Positions 1 to 12,761 of a stretch of DNA of 64,000 nucleotides are shown one piece after another (positions within the stretch are counted from its first letter, which is position 1; every line of letters starts with the position of its first letter). The notes beneath the pieces were generated by a model. The model saw only the letters and a program-made list of their open reading frames with translations. It did no database searches and had not been told where the DNA came from. The stretch comes from Sipunculus nudus (lineage: Eukaryota > Annelida > Sipuncula > Golfingiida > Sipunculidae), in the NCBI GenBank assembly GCA_026874595.1, contig CM049306.1, positions 20,453,019 to 20,517,018 on the forward strand, read 5' to 3'. A program made the translations under genes and the position numbers.

Positions 1-913
1 TCATTCTCGCACATGTTAGGTTTTGTGTTATGAAAGTACACAAACATGTCTGAGGAACGCATTTATGAAGATGCAAATATTTTCGTCATTTCTGACAATG
101 CTTCATGGCCTACAGGTAAACTGTCAATCAACATAAACCAGACCAATCATTAGCAATTTTTGTGTACCTTCTAATAATACCAATGTTTGTTGAATTTATG
201 ACCGCATGAACACAAGCATGGCTCGCACGGGTTACAGGACGCAGGCAGTTTGCAGGCGATACAGGAAGTGACCCATGTCCATGGAGACGGTGTTTCAGTT
301 TTGGTTATGAACTCACATGTACACTATTGTGTAAATTCATTATTTTTAGCATAATATTGAGATTATAGGCCTTTTACCACGATATGAATGCAACCTGATG
401 CAAGACCAGTGCGATACATTCCTAGATATAACTTGTATCACGACTCGAGTAGGCTTACCAGCCCAATTATCCGATTGCCTACTGAGTCGGGTTGTCACGG
501 CTAAGGTCAATCTGACTCATGCGCGACAAATCCCGAGCAATAAGAAGAAACTTTTATGTATAAAGAAACACAAAAGAATGACCGGTTGGAAGCTTGAAAA
601 TCCTATATTTTGAAGTTGCGCGGTGCGGCAAACAGGTGGGGTGCGTTCTATGTTAAGGTTTTACGCAACTTATCGCGTCTGATGCTAGTTTTTTTCCCTT
701 GTGTAAAAGAGGAAGCAAGCGTTTAAAGAACAAGATATTGGCAGGTACCATAATATATTAAGCACTAAACTCCAAGTATATATATCATACCTAGTATGTA
801 AAAAGGTCATCTTCAATCGATGCTGGATAGATGAAGTTGTCAAACTTGTACTTCTTCAAACAGTGAAGTTTGCAATGGGAGGCGACATACATATCACGGT
901 TGTGTATTTTTAC
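1..913. other. gene-free flank
   Basis: AT-rich sequence with only short open frames and no recognisable domain, RNA gene or repeat array. A 71-codon frame at 398-613 has no feature that marks it as real. Nothing here can be annotated with support. Confidence 0.6.
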
Positions 914-1745
914 CACCGCAAAGCCTAGCGGCGGGGTTTATGTTTTCGGCAGCGTATGTTTGTCTGTTTATCTATTCGTCTGTTTTCACGATAACACAAA
1001 AAGTCCTCAAAAGAGTTTGATGAAACTTTCAGGATAGCGTTGATAAAGGGAACAATTGGTTACATTTTGGGGGCGATCCATGCGCAAATAACCTCGGATT
1101 GAGCTCTATGACAATGACGTCACTCCACGTGTATGTGCCGTTTCCCTGAAAGGTGTCAGTAAATCAACGGACAGCACGAGGGCCACGATTTTTGTTCGTT
1201 GTTTTTATAGTCCTGGGCCCTGTTGTGAGATAAGCTCCCCGGTACTGCCACCCCCACGGGAGATGGACCGTAAAACCCGACTTGGGCAAGTTTCTAGGGC
1301 TAGTTTCTTCAGTATTAACGTGTATGATTCCTTATGTACGGAATATGGAATGTGTTTTGAGAGATATCATATGAAACTGCACGGCGGCTTGCATTTTTTC
1401 TATGTGTTTCCCCTGGATACCATCCGTAAACTTAAACATTCGCTACATGTAGCGATCGATTTACCGGAAACGCATTCCGCATACCGGATCCGCGCATGAG
1501 GAATCTAACCATCTTTATTTCTTAATACGTGTACCGCTTTTTGTACGCACTCCGCATTCCACATTCTGTACATACGGAATTTTAGCTTTTATTCTGCAAA
1601 TATATTCGACTTTACCTGTTTATTAACTCCGCTAAACGGCAGGGGTTATGTTTTTTGCGGGCGTTGGTTTGTCTGTTTGTCTTTTAGCAACATTAGTCAT
1701 TGACGGTTTTTTGATGAAATCTTCAGTATAGCTCGGCAATGATCG
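914..1745 (+). repeat. two degenerate copies of a dispersed repeat
   Basis: Two segments, about 914-1090 and 1630-1745, share the same run of blocks: a GGGGTTTATGTTTT-like start, a GTTTGTCTGTTT core, a TTTGATGAAA..TTCAG block and a following GATAA/GATCG block. The second is shorter and more diverged. From general memory this resembles a family common in mollusc genomes, but I cannot confirm that here. The sequence between them holds a 78-codon frame (1263-1499) with no recognisable domain. Confidence 0.5.
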
Positions 1746-3850
1746 AAGGAAAAATTGCTAAAATTTTGATACGGATAACATTCTTGATTCAGAAATATTT
1801 TAAAGGAAAATATGCTGCTTTTCTGACTGTTCCATATGAGGGCATGAGCTGTCTTGGCGGCCGGACGTCTGCGCTCTCTCGCTTTTCCAGTTACACATGC
1901 AATCAAGCTGATCCAGATTGATTTGTGGGAGGGCTGTTGGGGACATATTTTGTAACAAAAAGTTTTATTAAACCACAACGGAAATGATTTATCAGGTCAA
2001 GCATACATTTGAGTGTATTAGTATGCATTATATGTTTTGCCAGTGTAGAGAGCACTGAGGATTCTGCGAAATGAGATAAACCGACAACGCTGGTTATACT
2101 GGTGAGAAACCAAGTGCCGTGATGGGTACTAATCGATGTTATCACCCAGAATCCTTTGCTAGTTCAACAACACGTTGTTATAGTAAGGACTAACAAAATA
2201 ATTATTCGGGTCAGCGCTTAAATTCATTCTCACAGGACTCCATGATTATAAAGTAAAAGACAATAACTTTCGGTTAAATGTTGAAAGGAGTAACTGTTGT
2301 GAAAGGAATGATATTGAATATATAACAAGTTTTAATTATATTTAAAGGATCAAATATTTTAAATAGGATCTAAAGTCATCCCTCATAATGAAAATATTGA
2401 ATAGGTTTGTGGACGGACGTATGGTCGGATGACTGACGAACAGGCGGAGGTTCATGTGGCGGACGTGTATTCTTTTAATACGTTCCTGTCCTGAAGAGAA
2501 ATGGATAGAGTCAGGAAGAACAGTTATCTCTCTTTTCTTCTTCAATATTCTGTAGCTGGTTTGTCTTCCATTCGAAAGGGAATGCTATTTGTTGAAAGGT
2601 AAATAAAGAGACATTTCAATCTCAATTAAATTTATTGTTGTTGCCACAAGAATCTATAAATTATACATGAAATGATCCATTTATGTATAACCGTACCTGT
2701 GACACATAGAGTTAATATGCACCCAATATATACATTAAATATAGTAAGTTATATGATGCAGACACCGTGCAATAAGAAAACTAAAATTACACTTTTCACA
2801 ATATAGAGAAAACAAAATAATTAACACATATGATCATAAAAATGAATTTGAATACAATTAATATGATTCTTAATTGGAGAGAAAATATTCTTTCAGACGA
2901 CGTTTAAATGTTGATATTGAAAAACAAGGATAAATTTCTATAATAATATTTTAAAATTTCAACCCCGTTTAAATTTGAGTTTTACTGTATGCTGCAGTTT
3001 TACATATTTTCACATGGGAAAATGCGTTCTTCTTGTTATGTAAAGATGTACATCTACGTTTTTGCAAAATATTTCAAATATTTACATACAATTATATGTA
3101 ACAATTCATAATTAACCTTATACATATCTAAACCAATACTATATAACTGTAGATGTTTTTCTAGAGCTGTTGAATGACGAACGACGAATGTTGAATGAAC
3201 CCCCTCCAGCCTTTTATAGACACTGGGTATTTACAAATAGTTACAACATTATGTTATTCTAAAAGTAAAAAAACTACACATGAAAAAAACATTATTATGT
3301 AACAGCCATTTTACTTTAACAGAAAAAAAGCACGAGGAACACGCATAACGATATACATGAAGCTTTGGTAGGATGTAAGAGTAGTATTAGTTTATAAGCC
3401 GGTTATTAACAAAGACAAAAACGAAAAGCGTTCATATAAACATGCACGGAACAGTCATAAACTATACATTACAGTCAAACAAAAATAAACACAAACGGAT
3501 CAATCATAAATAATCATAATAACGACACGTTGACATTTAATGTATCTACACCGCATAAAAACAAGGTCTTCAGGCCTAATGCGAACCTGTGCAATGGTTT
3601 ATACACCAGGTATAATGCTTCAATGCTGGGCCATTACTTTTCAAGTAGGCCTACATGTCTTGTATACGACGAAGGTATCAGAGATGAGAAGGAAGCAGGG
3701 ACATACACTGTGAAAAAATTATTGTAGATAGCTCCATAAGTCTTGTATACGACAAAGCCTTACGATATACATAAATATGCCCAATTTCAGGCTTCAGTAG
3801 AAAAACCTTTTGCAGGTTAACTCATATAGGAAGATACAGCAAACTGGCTA
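1746..3850. other. AT-rich gene-free stretch
   Basis: Long AT-rich noncoding sequence. Short open frames occur on both strands, but none has a signal peptide, domain motif or compositional change that would support a gene. Confidence 0.55.
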
Positions 3851-4690
3851 TGTTCAGCTTCCCATAACTGAGCCTAAAACCTCTGAACCAAAATCATTTG
3901 AACAAACTTGAATTATCAACATCCGAGGATAATTAATGTATAATATTTAAGAATTTGGCCCAGTGGTTTTTGAAAAGAAGATCTTTGTAGCCACTGAGCT
4001 AAATTGGGATGTTATGGCATTTGACTAAATTCTGCTGTCCATAACTCAGCCAAAAGTCACTGAGCAGAGACCATTTTATCAAACTTCAGAAAGCAATACC
4101 CTAGGATCATTTCTGCGCTATATTGAACAATTTGGCCATTTTGTTTTAGAGAAGAAGTTTTTTTGTAGCCCGCATTATGATACAGGCACTGATGACCCCC
4201 GTATAAAAAAGGCCGATGCAGGTGATGCCACCAAAAACGCAATTTCAGATATGACTCAAGTGACCAACATTGTCATAAAATTTGGTTATGATAGCCACAG
4301 CCGTTTCTGAGATTGTAATTCTGGTATGCTTTTTAGGACAGATGACTAAGTTTAACTTCCTGTAACTCGGCCAAAAATCATCAAACTTAATCCATTCGAA
4401 CAAACTTAAGAGAGATTGTTCCGGGAATCATTTCTGTGAAATATTGGACAATTTGGCTGAACAGTTTCGGAGAAGAAGATTTTTAAAGTTTTTTTTTTAG
4501 CATTTTACCTATAAAATCTAAGAAAATGCAGTTGGCCTAAAAATAAGCAAAATTCGATAGAGTTTTTTAGATGACTAATTTTTTGGATAAAATTATTTGG
4601 TGATGCTAACTCCTGCCGTTTTTAAGATAGTATGGGTTAACGTACAGACGACGGACGACGCCACACCACGAATAAGCTCAAAGGTTCGCT
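3851..4690 (+). repeat. three spaced copies of a ~140-bp dispersed repeat plus tail
   Basis: Three related blocks lie at about 3851-3990, 4027-4168 and 4349-4490. Each begins with a CATAACT/TGTAACTCGGCC-like stretch, passes a CAAACTT..GGATCATTTCTG block and ends in a purine-rich GAGAAGAAG..TTTTTGTAG or AAAGTT block. A tail with GACGACGGACGACGCC follows at about 4650. Order and spacing suggest a dispersed noncoding element present in several pieces. No coding capacity is seen. Confidence 0.6.
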
Positions 4691-6121
4691 ACAAAGATAT
4701 GTATTTACAGAAGCATTAGCAATTATCCTTTTTTTAGTTTGCGCTGTATCTTAAATATGGCTGGTTTCCAAAACTGGTCCTTAGGCACAATATTAGTCAT
4801 GAGTCACAGATAATGATTTTTTTTACTTGACCTAAGCCCTTTTACCATGATCGCCCAGTTGCAATCCGAGGTGGAGGGGGGGGGGCAGGTTTGGCTTCCA
4901 GTAATCGCTTTGCGTTTGTAAAATTCTAGTTAATAACAGTAGTATTAATTACACACAATCAGCGTCCCTTGCTAACATAACCAGAGACGGAATAGTCACA
5001 AACAATACATTATGAATACACTAACATAACAATAAACACTGGCATCACAGGAAAAAGGATATTAAGGATCTCAGCAACTATCACAAAACACATAGTTACA
5101 TTAACATGACAAAATTACCAATATGTTGTATTTTATGGAGAGCACGTACTACATTTGCACATGTATACAGTATTTATACATTATTTTAATCTGACACACA
5201 ATCAGAGTCTTGATGAACGTGACTGTGCTTTTGATATCGTTTACTTCCTCGTTGGTGGTTTTACTGAAGATCCTTGTACTTTTATGCCCACAGCCTCCAT
5301 ACACGTTTTGATTAAGTATACCCGGTCTCCCATCATCTTCCTAGTAACTTATCTGATTTAAAATATAGGACCTTTGACAGACGGATTTAGGCCAAACTAA
5401 CAAAAATAAACTGTTCTACGGAATCGCAACTCATATTAAGACGCAGATCGGTTATTTACATGATTGATGTATTGTTTAGAGACATTTTCAAGCAATGTAA
5501 TGTGTGTTATTCCTGAAAGTTGGCAGATTTTTACCTTTTAGTCTCGACTTTTAAAAATATCGTCCACATTACACCCGAAATTTATTATTTTTTGCAGTGG
5601 CCTTATTTAGATGTTATCCGGTTGTATACTTTTCGCAAAAGTTCCGCTGATACAAGGTCACGTTTGTATTGTGATTAAACTGTTTTATAGGTGCCTTGTT
5701 TACCCGTGGATAAGGGTGGACGAACAAAACCTACGATAGACCAGAGAGTGGGCGAGAGCTATTCTGGAGTCCCATAGTGCTTTTGGTGGAGCAGTACGGT
5801 GTATTACATTACAGAACATTACAGTGTTTTCCTTGGACAAGGAGGTTATAGAGCATCAGAGAACTTTATATATGTTGTAAGAGACAGTGAAACCATTACA
5901 AAGCATAACAAAACGCTGTGTGACAAGAAACAGAAAAATTCATCAAAGAGGTTTGTTTGGTAAGAGGGAACAACCACAACTAGAGGTTCATAGAACATAG
6001 TGTGGTGACGAACAGTAGAATCGTTGTGTTTTATAAAAAAAAAATCCTGAGGGAAACAGCCGTCAAATTGAAAAAAAAACCTCAGCAGAGTACTTATATA
6101 TTGAATTTTGGTCTGAAAAAG
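4691..6121. other. gene-free stretch upstream of the first crystallin gene
   Basis: AT-rich intergenic sequence with one G-run near 4871-4888. No domain-bearing frame. It probably contains the promoter and 5' leader of the gene at 6122, but unlike the copies at 9433 and 22037 I found no upstream block here shared with the other family members. Confidence 0.5.
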
Positions 6122-6532
6122 ATGAGATTCACGTTTCTTGTCTGTGTGACAGCGGTCATATGTTTTGTGACCGCTCTGGCAAAATGTCCAGAACCTGGAA
6201 AGGGTAGAATCCGTAAGAATGGAAGGCTGCTTTGCGCACGCGCATTCGAGCATTCTTCCAGCGATAAACGGAAGTCATGCACCGGTCTGGCTCTTCACAT
6301 ATTCGACGGAGCCAAGGAGCGCCACCTTGGGAAACGTCTCAACGACAAGATCTCGTCAGTTGTTGTACAATACGGCTGCATGCTGACAGTGTACGAGCAC
6401 GCTAACTTCTCCGGCCACCGTCGCCACCTTTATGAGGGTATCCATAGTAACCTGAAACATGTCCGCATGGGATTCTGGAGACTGCAGTCGTGGAATGACA
6501 TCATCAGTTCTTTTAAGTGCAAGTGTAAATGA
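6122..6532 (+). CDS. secreted beta-gamma-crystallin-domain protein, copy 1
   Basis: A 136-residue protein in one exon. The frame is open from 6002, but the methionine at 6122 is chosen because it starts a classic signal peptide (residues 1-20, hydrophobic, ending LA before KC) and matches the start of the other copies. The mature part is one beta-gamma-crystallin domain: motif A around residues 38-82 with NDKISS at 74-79, and motif B starting YEHANFSG at 91-98 and ending with NDIISS at 125-130. In this family the N/D-N/D-x-x-S/T-S signature binds calcium, so two sites are predicted. Cysteines are at 22, 38, 53, 86, 133 and 135. It differs from the other copies by a ~4-residue insertion in motif A and by ending directly after the CxC pair, without the acidic tail. 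AATAAA at 6818-6823 could be the poly(A) signal. The fold is well supported; the biological role is unknown. Confidence 0.85.
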   Translation: MRFTFLVCVTAVICFVTALAKCPEPGKGRIRKNGRLLCARAFEHSSSDKRKSCTGLALHIFDGAKERHLGKRLNDKISSVVVQYGCMLTVYEHANFSGHRRHLYEGIHSNLKHVRMGFWRLQSWNDIISSFKCKCK

Positions 6533-7540
6533 ACGGCCGTGATCCGACTGAAGAGACAAACTGTGAAGATTAGACTGGTGACTGCCCATTTTGCTGTTTC
6601 TCTGTACCAAGGATTATGACCATCATTGAATTCAATTAATGTAGATAGAGCCATGGGCTACCTTTCAGTATGATGATTATATTCAAATTACCTATCACCA
6701 ATTCGAAAAAAAAATATCCTATACTGACGTTCCGTTACACCGGGTTTCTTTGCCTCTAAGGGGGCATTAGCCAGAAATTACATGTTTTCCGTAAAAACAA
6801 GGATAATTTATAAATACAATAAACTTAAAACAAGGCGATGCAAAAATCGATTGAAACGTATTACTTAATTTTACCAAGGAAAACTTGACTTAATAGACCT
6901 TAGAATAATATGAAAATCTATCCAATTGTGTAATATGATTTAAGGCTAAGATGTGACTTAAGACGTCACAAGCATGAGATTTATTTAATGTCTGGTATAT
7001 CTGCTTGGAGAATTCCCTAAAAATACCGCATATATAACCATAGTCTTATCGGTCACATGGAATATTCGTCAGTTAGCAATGTACTAATTTTATATTTCGA
7101 GTTCTAGAAGACAATAAAATAACCTCCTTTTCAGCATTTCTCTGTTCTTGTAGGCTTAACGTTAAAATGTTGATGCGCTCCCTTCCTGCAATTTTTGCTA
7201 GCAAATGCCCCCACAAGGGTTACACCGTGTGGTTTGTTACACAACAAATAAGGCCATTATGGCAGTATTGTCCTGGGGCGTAACCAGGGGGTGCCCCCCC
7301 CCTCCGCCCCAATTCTGGCTTTCTTTGTTACCTTCCAGATTCTAAACAGTTGCTCAGATAATTTCGGTAATTTTTACATCAAGTTTCACTACTGTATATT
7401 CTTTCAAGTGCGGGTATTAATTCAAACATAGAAAGCAATCTATCCCGGGGACATTATTTCTCAAATGATTGATAATTGAACTTTTTCTCTTGTTTTGAGT
7501 CTAAAAGTTATACAAGGATATTAGAGTTTCCTGCTGCTTC

Positions 7541-7541
7541 T

Positions 7542-7635
<94 letters not shown>
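7541..7635. repeat. (TA)n microsatellite
   Basis: About 95 bp of almost pure TA dinucleotides with two A-rich interruptions. Confidence 0.95.
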
Positions 7636-7636
<1 letters not shown>

Positions 7637-8651
7637 TCTTGGCCAGCGGGTTTGCTGTAATCCCCCCCGCGCCGACTGCGGCACCCACCTCCCGTATATC
7701 TTGACTACGTCCCTGTTAATTGTTATTTCAAAGGTCGACTTCAAAGGCGAGAATTGAAGTCCACTATACTCTCATCACTTAGCTTGTATCCGCTAACGTC
7801 CTAATGCTTTGATTTCTAAATATTTGAACCCTAGATATAGAAATACAGATGCAAAGAATCATCACGACGACGGAAAGAACCTGCAGGACTGATATTGATA
7901 ACAGACACATTTATTCATGCGGTTTTACATAATCCTCCCCCCCCCCCCCCCCCCCCCAAAGTAACTACGGTTGAGGGTTTATTCTGGCATTGCGTAAGAT
8001 TCTTACAACAATTAGGAAGTAATTGAATAAATATTTTAATGGTTTACAGCTTAATAACTTTATCATGAGCTGTGATAATTCATATTATATGATTGTTTTT
8101 CTGTAGAATTTATGTTATTCCCGCTTTGTCTTCATGGATAGTGATGAACTGTGGGTAAAACCTGCTCATTCTGGTTGATATATCAGCTTACTTTTTGTAC
8201 AAGCTGTTAGTAAACACAGTACATGTGCCAATGTTGACAAAAAACACACTTAATTTAGGGTAGTTAGTTACATATTCGTGTGGATTAAAAGGTTACTAGT
8301 TTCAAAACGCCCTTTGCTAAACTCTGATTCGTCTTACTTTGAGCAAGCGGACCCAGACGTGTTATAAAATGGATATATACAAAATGAACAGCTCGTGTTG
8401 GGTTATATCAGCAATTCCGGCCTAGTATGATAAATAGGAATATCTTTAGTTAATAAACTTATATTGATAAAGATATCGGTATAGGCCTATTTAAGCTGAG
8501 GCTTGTTTAAACAAATATGCTTATTATTTATGTCGGCAAAAGGATCGCTTGTGTATTTCAGACTATTTTGGCTCCTGAAATAAACATCCGCCCGCAGTTC
8601 TCTCACGGGAGCTGGTAAACGAATATATTCATATACGAATATGCTTCAAGT

Positions 8652-8653
<2 letters not shown>

Positions 8654-8707
<54 letters not shown>
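8654..8707. repeat. (AT)n microsatellite
   Basis: Uninterrupted AT dinucleotide run of roughly 54 bp. Confidence 0.95.
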
Positions 8708-8708
<1 letters not shown>

Positions 8709-9289
8709 CAAATATATTCAACCATCGAATGTTCAAATGTTCATACTGACCTTAGCCCCCTCCCCCTTAAGTAAGGACGTGCTACAAAGCCTTATCTTCG
8801 TAAGAGGAGCTCTTGCATGGAAATGCATGTTTCTTTAAGGTGATTCAAGGCATTCATTTTGGAATATGTATATCGTCATGCATAAGATCACACATGAAGG
8901 CTTTGAAATAATTTCCGAGGAAACACTTTTGCCGTTTAAGCATGAAATTTTAAGTCTGTCAATTCTATTTTAAGCGAATTTAAAAAAAGGCCATCTCTAA
9001 ATCTTCCTTGATCGATAGAAGATATCTCGTGATAACTTATTAATCAGAATATAATCAATGCTTATCAGTATGACAAGGCTTATCTTCTGTGATACTCTTT
9101 GCTTATTATATGCAGTATAGCAGACTTCCTGATATATGTAACTTCCTAGATACCCGTTATAAAAATTTATAAAGAACAATACCTTACTGTCATAATTTAG
9201 TGTATAGGCTCTTATCTTATCATGATAATTAATAGCCCCTTGTTTTATCCATTTTGATAAATAAAACCAATCCGAACTGATCGTCTAGT

Positions 9290-9432
9290 AGTCAGGCGCC
9301 TTCTGTTGGCTTTACACGTGTATAATACAGAGTGAAGCTATCTCCAGTCCAGTACTTTGTTCAGGACATTCATTCCAAGCGAAGGAAAACCGCAGTGTTT
9401 CTGCTTCATTTGGCGAAAACTGAGCTAGCAAA
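9290..9432 (+). promoter_or_regulatory. proximal promoter and 5' leader of crystallin copy 2
   Basis: This segment aligns with the sequence just upstream of the gene starting at 22037 on the other strand. Shared blocks in order are TTACACGTG (E-box CACGTG at 9315-9320), TGAAGC, AGGACATTCATT, a CATTTG..CGAA..CTGAG block and AGCAAAATG at the start codon. A TATA-like TATAATAC lies at 9321-9328. The E-box ends 112 bases before the ATG here and 108 bases before it in the other copy. Conservation outside the coding frame suggests promoter and leader function; the exact start of transcription is not determined. Confidence 0.6.
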
Positions 9433-9888
9433 ATGAGAAAGGCAGCAATTCTCTTTTATATAGCAATCTTCTGTGTTGCCTGCATCGCAGCAAACTGCCC
9501 AAACCCAATCTATAAAAGAAGAATGCGTATTTGCGCTCACGCGTACGAGCATTTTTCGTGTGAAGGGAAGGCACTTCCTCTCATGAACGACGGGAAACAT
9601 GAACATCTTTTGGAAATGAACGACAGAATATCGTCGATCGTTGTTAATTTCGGCTGTGAGCTGATTGTTCATGAGCACACCATGTACGAGGGGACGGCCA
9701 CGTCTTTCTTGGGAGGCGTCTATCACCGCCTCAGCGACCACGGATGGTGGAGGGGCTGGGGATGGTATAACTGGAACGACGCCATCAGTTCCTTCACATG
9801 TAGTTGTCCCCGCAAGCGTGGACCAGCGCAAGACCAAGAGGAAGAAGAAACAGAGAACACATTGAACATTTTACGCAGCCCTCTTTGA
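9433..9888 (+). CDS. secreted beta-gamma-crystallin-domain protein, copy 2
   Basis: A 151-residue, single-exon protein. Residues 1-20 form a signal peptide ending IAA before NCP. One beta-gamma-crystallin domain follows. Motif A contains YEHFSCEG at 38-45 and NDRISS at 63-68; motif B contains HEHTMYEG at 80-87 and NDAISS at 115-120. Both calcium signatures are intact. Cysteines are at 22, 34, 43, 75, 123 and 125. A Trp/Gly-rich loop (about 105-114) precedes the second signature, and a polar acidic tail (about 129-151) contains GPAQDQEEEE. The tail is nearly the same as in the copy at 21588-22037, and the promoter is shared too, so these two are the closest pair. Paralogues lie on either side. 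Secretion and calcium binding are inferred from family knowledge. Confidence 0.87.
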   Translation: MRKAAILFYIAIFCVACIAANCPNPIYKRRMRICAHAYEHFSCEGKALPLMNDGKHEHLLEMNDRISSIVVNFGCELIVHEHTMYEGTATSFLGGVYHRLSDHGWWRGWGWYNWNDAISSFTCSCPRKRGPAQDQEEEETENTLNILRSPL

Positions 9889-10814
9889 ACTCTCCAAATA
9901 CAGAGACCATTTTTTTTTTCTGTTATACATGTCATTTTGACTTGTTAGTCTTTGTGCTGTTTAAGTACTGGTGAATCAGATTTATTACACATGGATAGTT
10001 TTCTTCAATTTTTGGACTCCTAGCTTGGATTATTCATAAGAACTTCCTATTTGAGCTCACTGAGATTCGATAAACAAAGCTCCATTTTTTTCCGCGAGGA
10101 GTTTACATTTAAACTGCGATTAATAATGTAACAGTTTTAAAGATTTCTTCTCGAGACTCCGGGCATTGTGAATAATTTTGAACGGAACCTTTATTAGATA
10201 CATGATTTAACATCTACCATTTGGAAATCAGTTCCTTACATGGAACTTTATTATAAAAATTGAATTTTAGTTGAAATGGAAGTGACTTAAACTTGCGGTC
10301 AGCAGTGAATAACCTGTCAATTAAAGGGCTACAATCTCTTATCTTTTAGGAAATAACCAAGAGGACAGGTTCAAGACAAGTGACAGTAACACCTTGTGTT
10401 GCACTGGTAGGTGGCTAATTTAAATTATAGTAAATAACGCGGAAAATATAGGCCGGCGTACAGAACTATACATATATATGATTAACATGTTATAAAATCA
10501 GAAGAATATGGAATATTGGAGTATTATATTCTTACATGTATTAATAATTTGACCAAATGACAGGTGCACAAAACAATGAATCAAGAGTATTTTCATAAAT
10601 GTTGGCCATAATTTTAATTTAGTCTTGGCTAAAATACCCTTTTCCAAGATATTATACGTACTTGAACACGAAAGCAATGTAACACGTACAATTCCACGCT
10701 GTATCTGACTGTATATAAAATATTATTTCGACCTGCAACTTGTATTTTCTGCTTCTGTTCATCTGTTAATGCACTGCAATAGGTCTGTATGTGCGTCTGT
10801 ACACATACCCACAC

Positions 10815-10815
10815 C

Positions 10816-10884
<69 letters not shown>

Positions 10885-10983
10885 GCACGTCTATGCATGC
10901 TTGAATTAACTTGAGAGAGAGAGAGAAGGAGAGAGAGAGGGAGAAAGAGAGACAGACAGACAGAGACACAGACAGACAGAGAG
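10815..10983. repeat. compound (CT)n(TA)n and (GA)n tract
   Basis: (CT)n runs into (TA)n up to 10882, then ~30 bp of unique sequence, then a (GA)n/GACA tract to 10983. The CT and GA runs are complementary and could pair across the TA tract. Confidence 0.9.
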
Positions 10984-12686
10984 AAATTTACCATGCTTAC
11001 AAGACCTTGTGCTTCTGATACTTGTAATTGGTTTTAAAAATAATTTGTATTATTATGAGTCAGTTGGTCAATAAATAAAAGTTAATGGATGAAGAGAATG
11101 GATTCAGCAGGAATGTTTTGACTTAGAGGTGCCATCATAGGGTTTTTAGCATTTTAAACATAAGCTGTAAAAGGGTTTCTGGTGCTGAAGTTGTTATTTA
11201 CTAAGCGGACAAGTCTTTTATAAATTTTGTGTACTATATCGATATTATGGATAAAACCAGATATCGAAACTTACATTTTCTTGTCATTAATTAAGCAAAC
11301 AACTTTTATAATAAGGCTTGTGTATTGAAATAGCATATGTGTCTGTCTAAAAGTTTCCGAAATTTATAAGACAAAAATAATATGAGCACGTAACCCGATA
11401 CAGGCCGTGGATAGGCGATAATCAGGAGCACGCCGAGTATTAAATAATGTGTATTGGAAAAATGCATTGACCTTAGTATATCTTTTTGGGAAATGTCTTA
11501 CTGCAAATGTTAAATATTAAAACGTCTTTAATCGTGGAAAATATCATTTTTCGTTCCGATAACTGACATGAGATTTACTGGTTACAAAACTCTTTTTTGT
11601 TCAACATTCAGGAATGTAAAATCATTATTTTGGCGCTATGCGAGGGTGGCCTAGAACCGCAGGTTTGATGTACTGTACTTGGAACAATGTACTTTGTAAG
11701 TTGTATATGTACCCTAAATAATTAATTAATGAGGCATATTATATACACATATTTAGAAGTGATATATAACACAATATTGAGTAACAATTTCTTTTATTTT
11801 TCTCTAGACTATAGTTATGAACAGTCAAAGACTAGGATTTATAATACCTATATTTCCTAACATGAAATAGTTTGAAAGTTTATGGTAAGTAGAGTATGTT
11901 AAGGTATTCTGAGGCAAATTTTGTCATATAATTCACAAGTCGGCTAGGGAAATATATTTGGAGGGGGCGACACCCCCCCCCCTTCCGATCTGCGCCTGCA
12001 AGGAAAATAATCTGCTGTAATTGTTGCTAAATTCAACTGCCCGATATAAATTAAACGTGCCAAATATAGTTTCTTCGAACGTATAGAATGGGGATGTAGC
12101 TTATTAATCTAGTTATCAGGACTCATATATATACAGGATGGACCGTGCGCCCATTTCACCGGGATCAGCAGAATTCCACGTGAATCACTGCACGAAGTTT
12201 ATGTTTATGTTTGTTGTAGTAGCAGGTAATTTATACTGAGGGCACCTTAAGAACAGTTTCACTCTAATTAGTATTAAACATAAACGGCCCCGTTAAATAA
12301 TACCATCAAGTATCATCTACAAATGGGCTCGTGCCTAGAGTGAAATGTTTGAACTTTTAATTGTGGTTTCATAAATGTTGACATTTGGAATTAATACTTA
12401 CATGTAAGAAATAATATTATGCAGTTTAAAACATCATTCATGTTCTCTGGCGATAAAAAAACAAAATTCAAGTAATTTATTTTTGTTTTTATATGACTTT
12501 GCATTTTTATCTAAATTTATAGCCATTCTATAAAGTAAGGTTCAGTCACTCGCGAGTCCTAAGAAACCCCGGGAATGTGGTTACGTGTGAAAAAAAAACA
12601 ACTACTGAGGGTCAGTTCGGCCTGGTTTGTAATTTGCAGACCGGGAAACATCCCGGTGTCGATCCTAGCGGCCCGGTCCGCCTCTG

Positions 12687-12703
12687 TATGTATATATATA
12701 TAC

Positions 12704-12757
<54 letters not shown>
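12687..12757. repeat. (TA)n(TG)n microsatellite
   Basis: An imperfect TA tract is followed by about 45 bp of uninterrupted TG dinucleotides. Confidence 0.93.

Positions 12758-12761
<4 letters not shown>

Larger units (their letters stand above)
6533..9289. other. intergenic, microsatellite-rich
   Basis: No gene is seen. It contains a (TA)n tract at 7541-7635, a poly-C run at 7937-7957, a (TA)n tract at 8654-8707 and otherwise AT-rich unique sequence. The open frames across the TA tracts are runs of Tyr-Ile codons and are artefacts. Confidence 0.6.

Noticed and set aside
1263-1499. 78-codon plus-strand ORF
   Set aside because: Lies between two dispersed-repeat copies and shows no coding features.
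6356-6654. Minus-strand ORFs over crystallin copy 1, and similar shadows over the other copies
   Set aside because: Antisense frames of a well-supported gene with no domain of their own.
7476-7757. Open frames on both strands across (TA)n tracts (also at 8641, 10766, 17537, 17734, 20675, 22266)
   Set aside because: Tyr-Ile and similar dipeptide runs come from microsatellites; no start context or domain.
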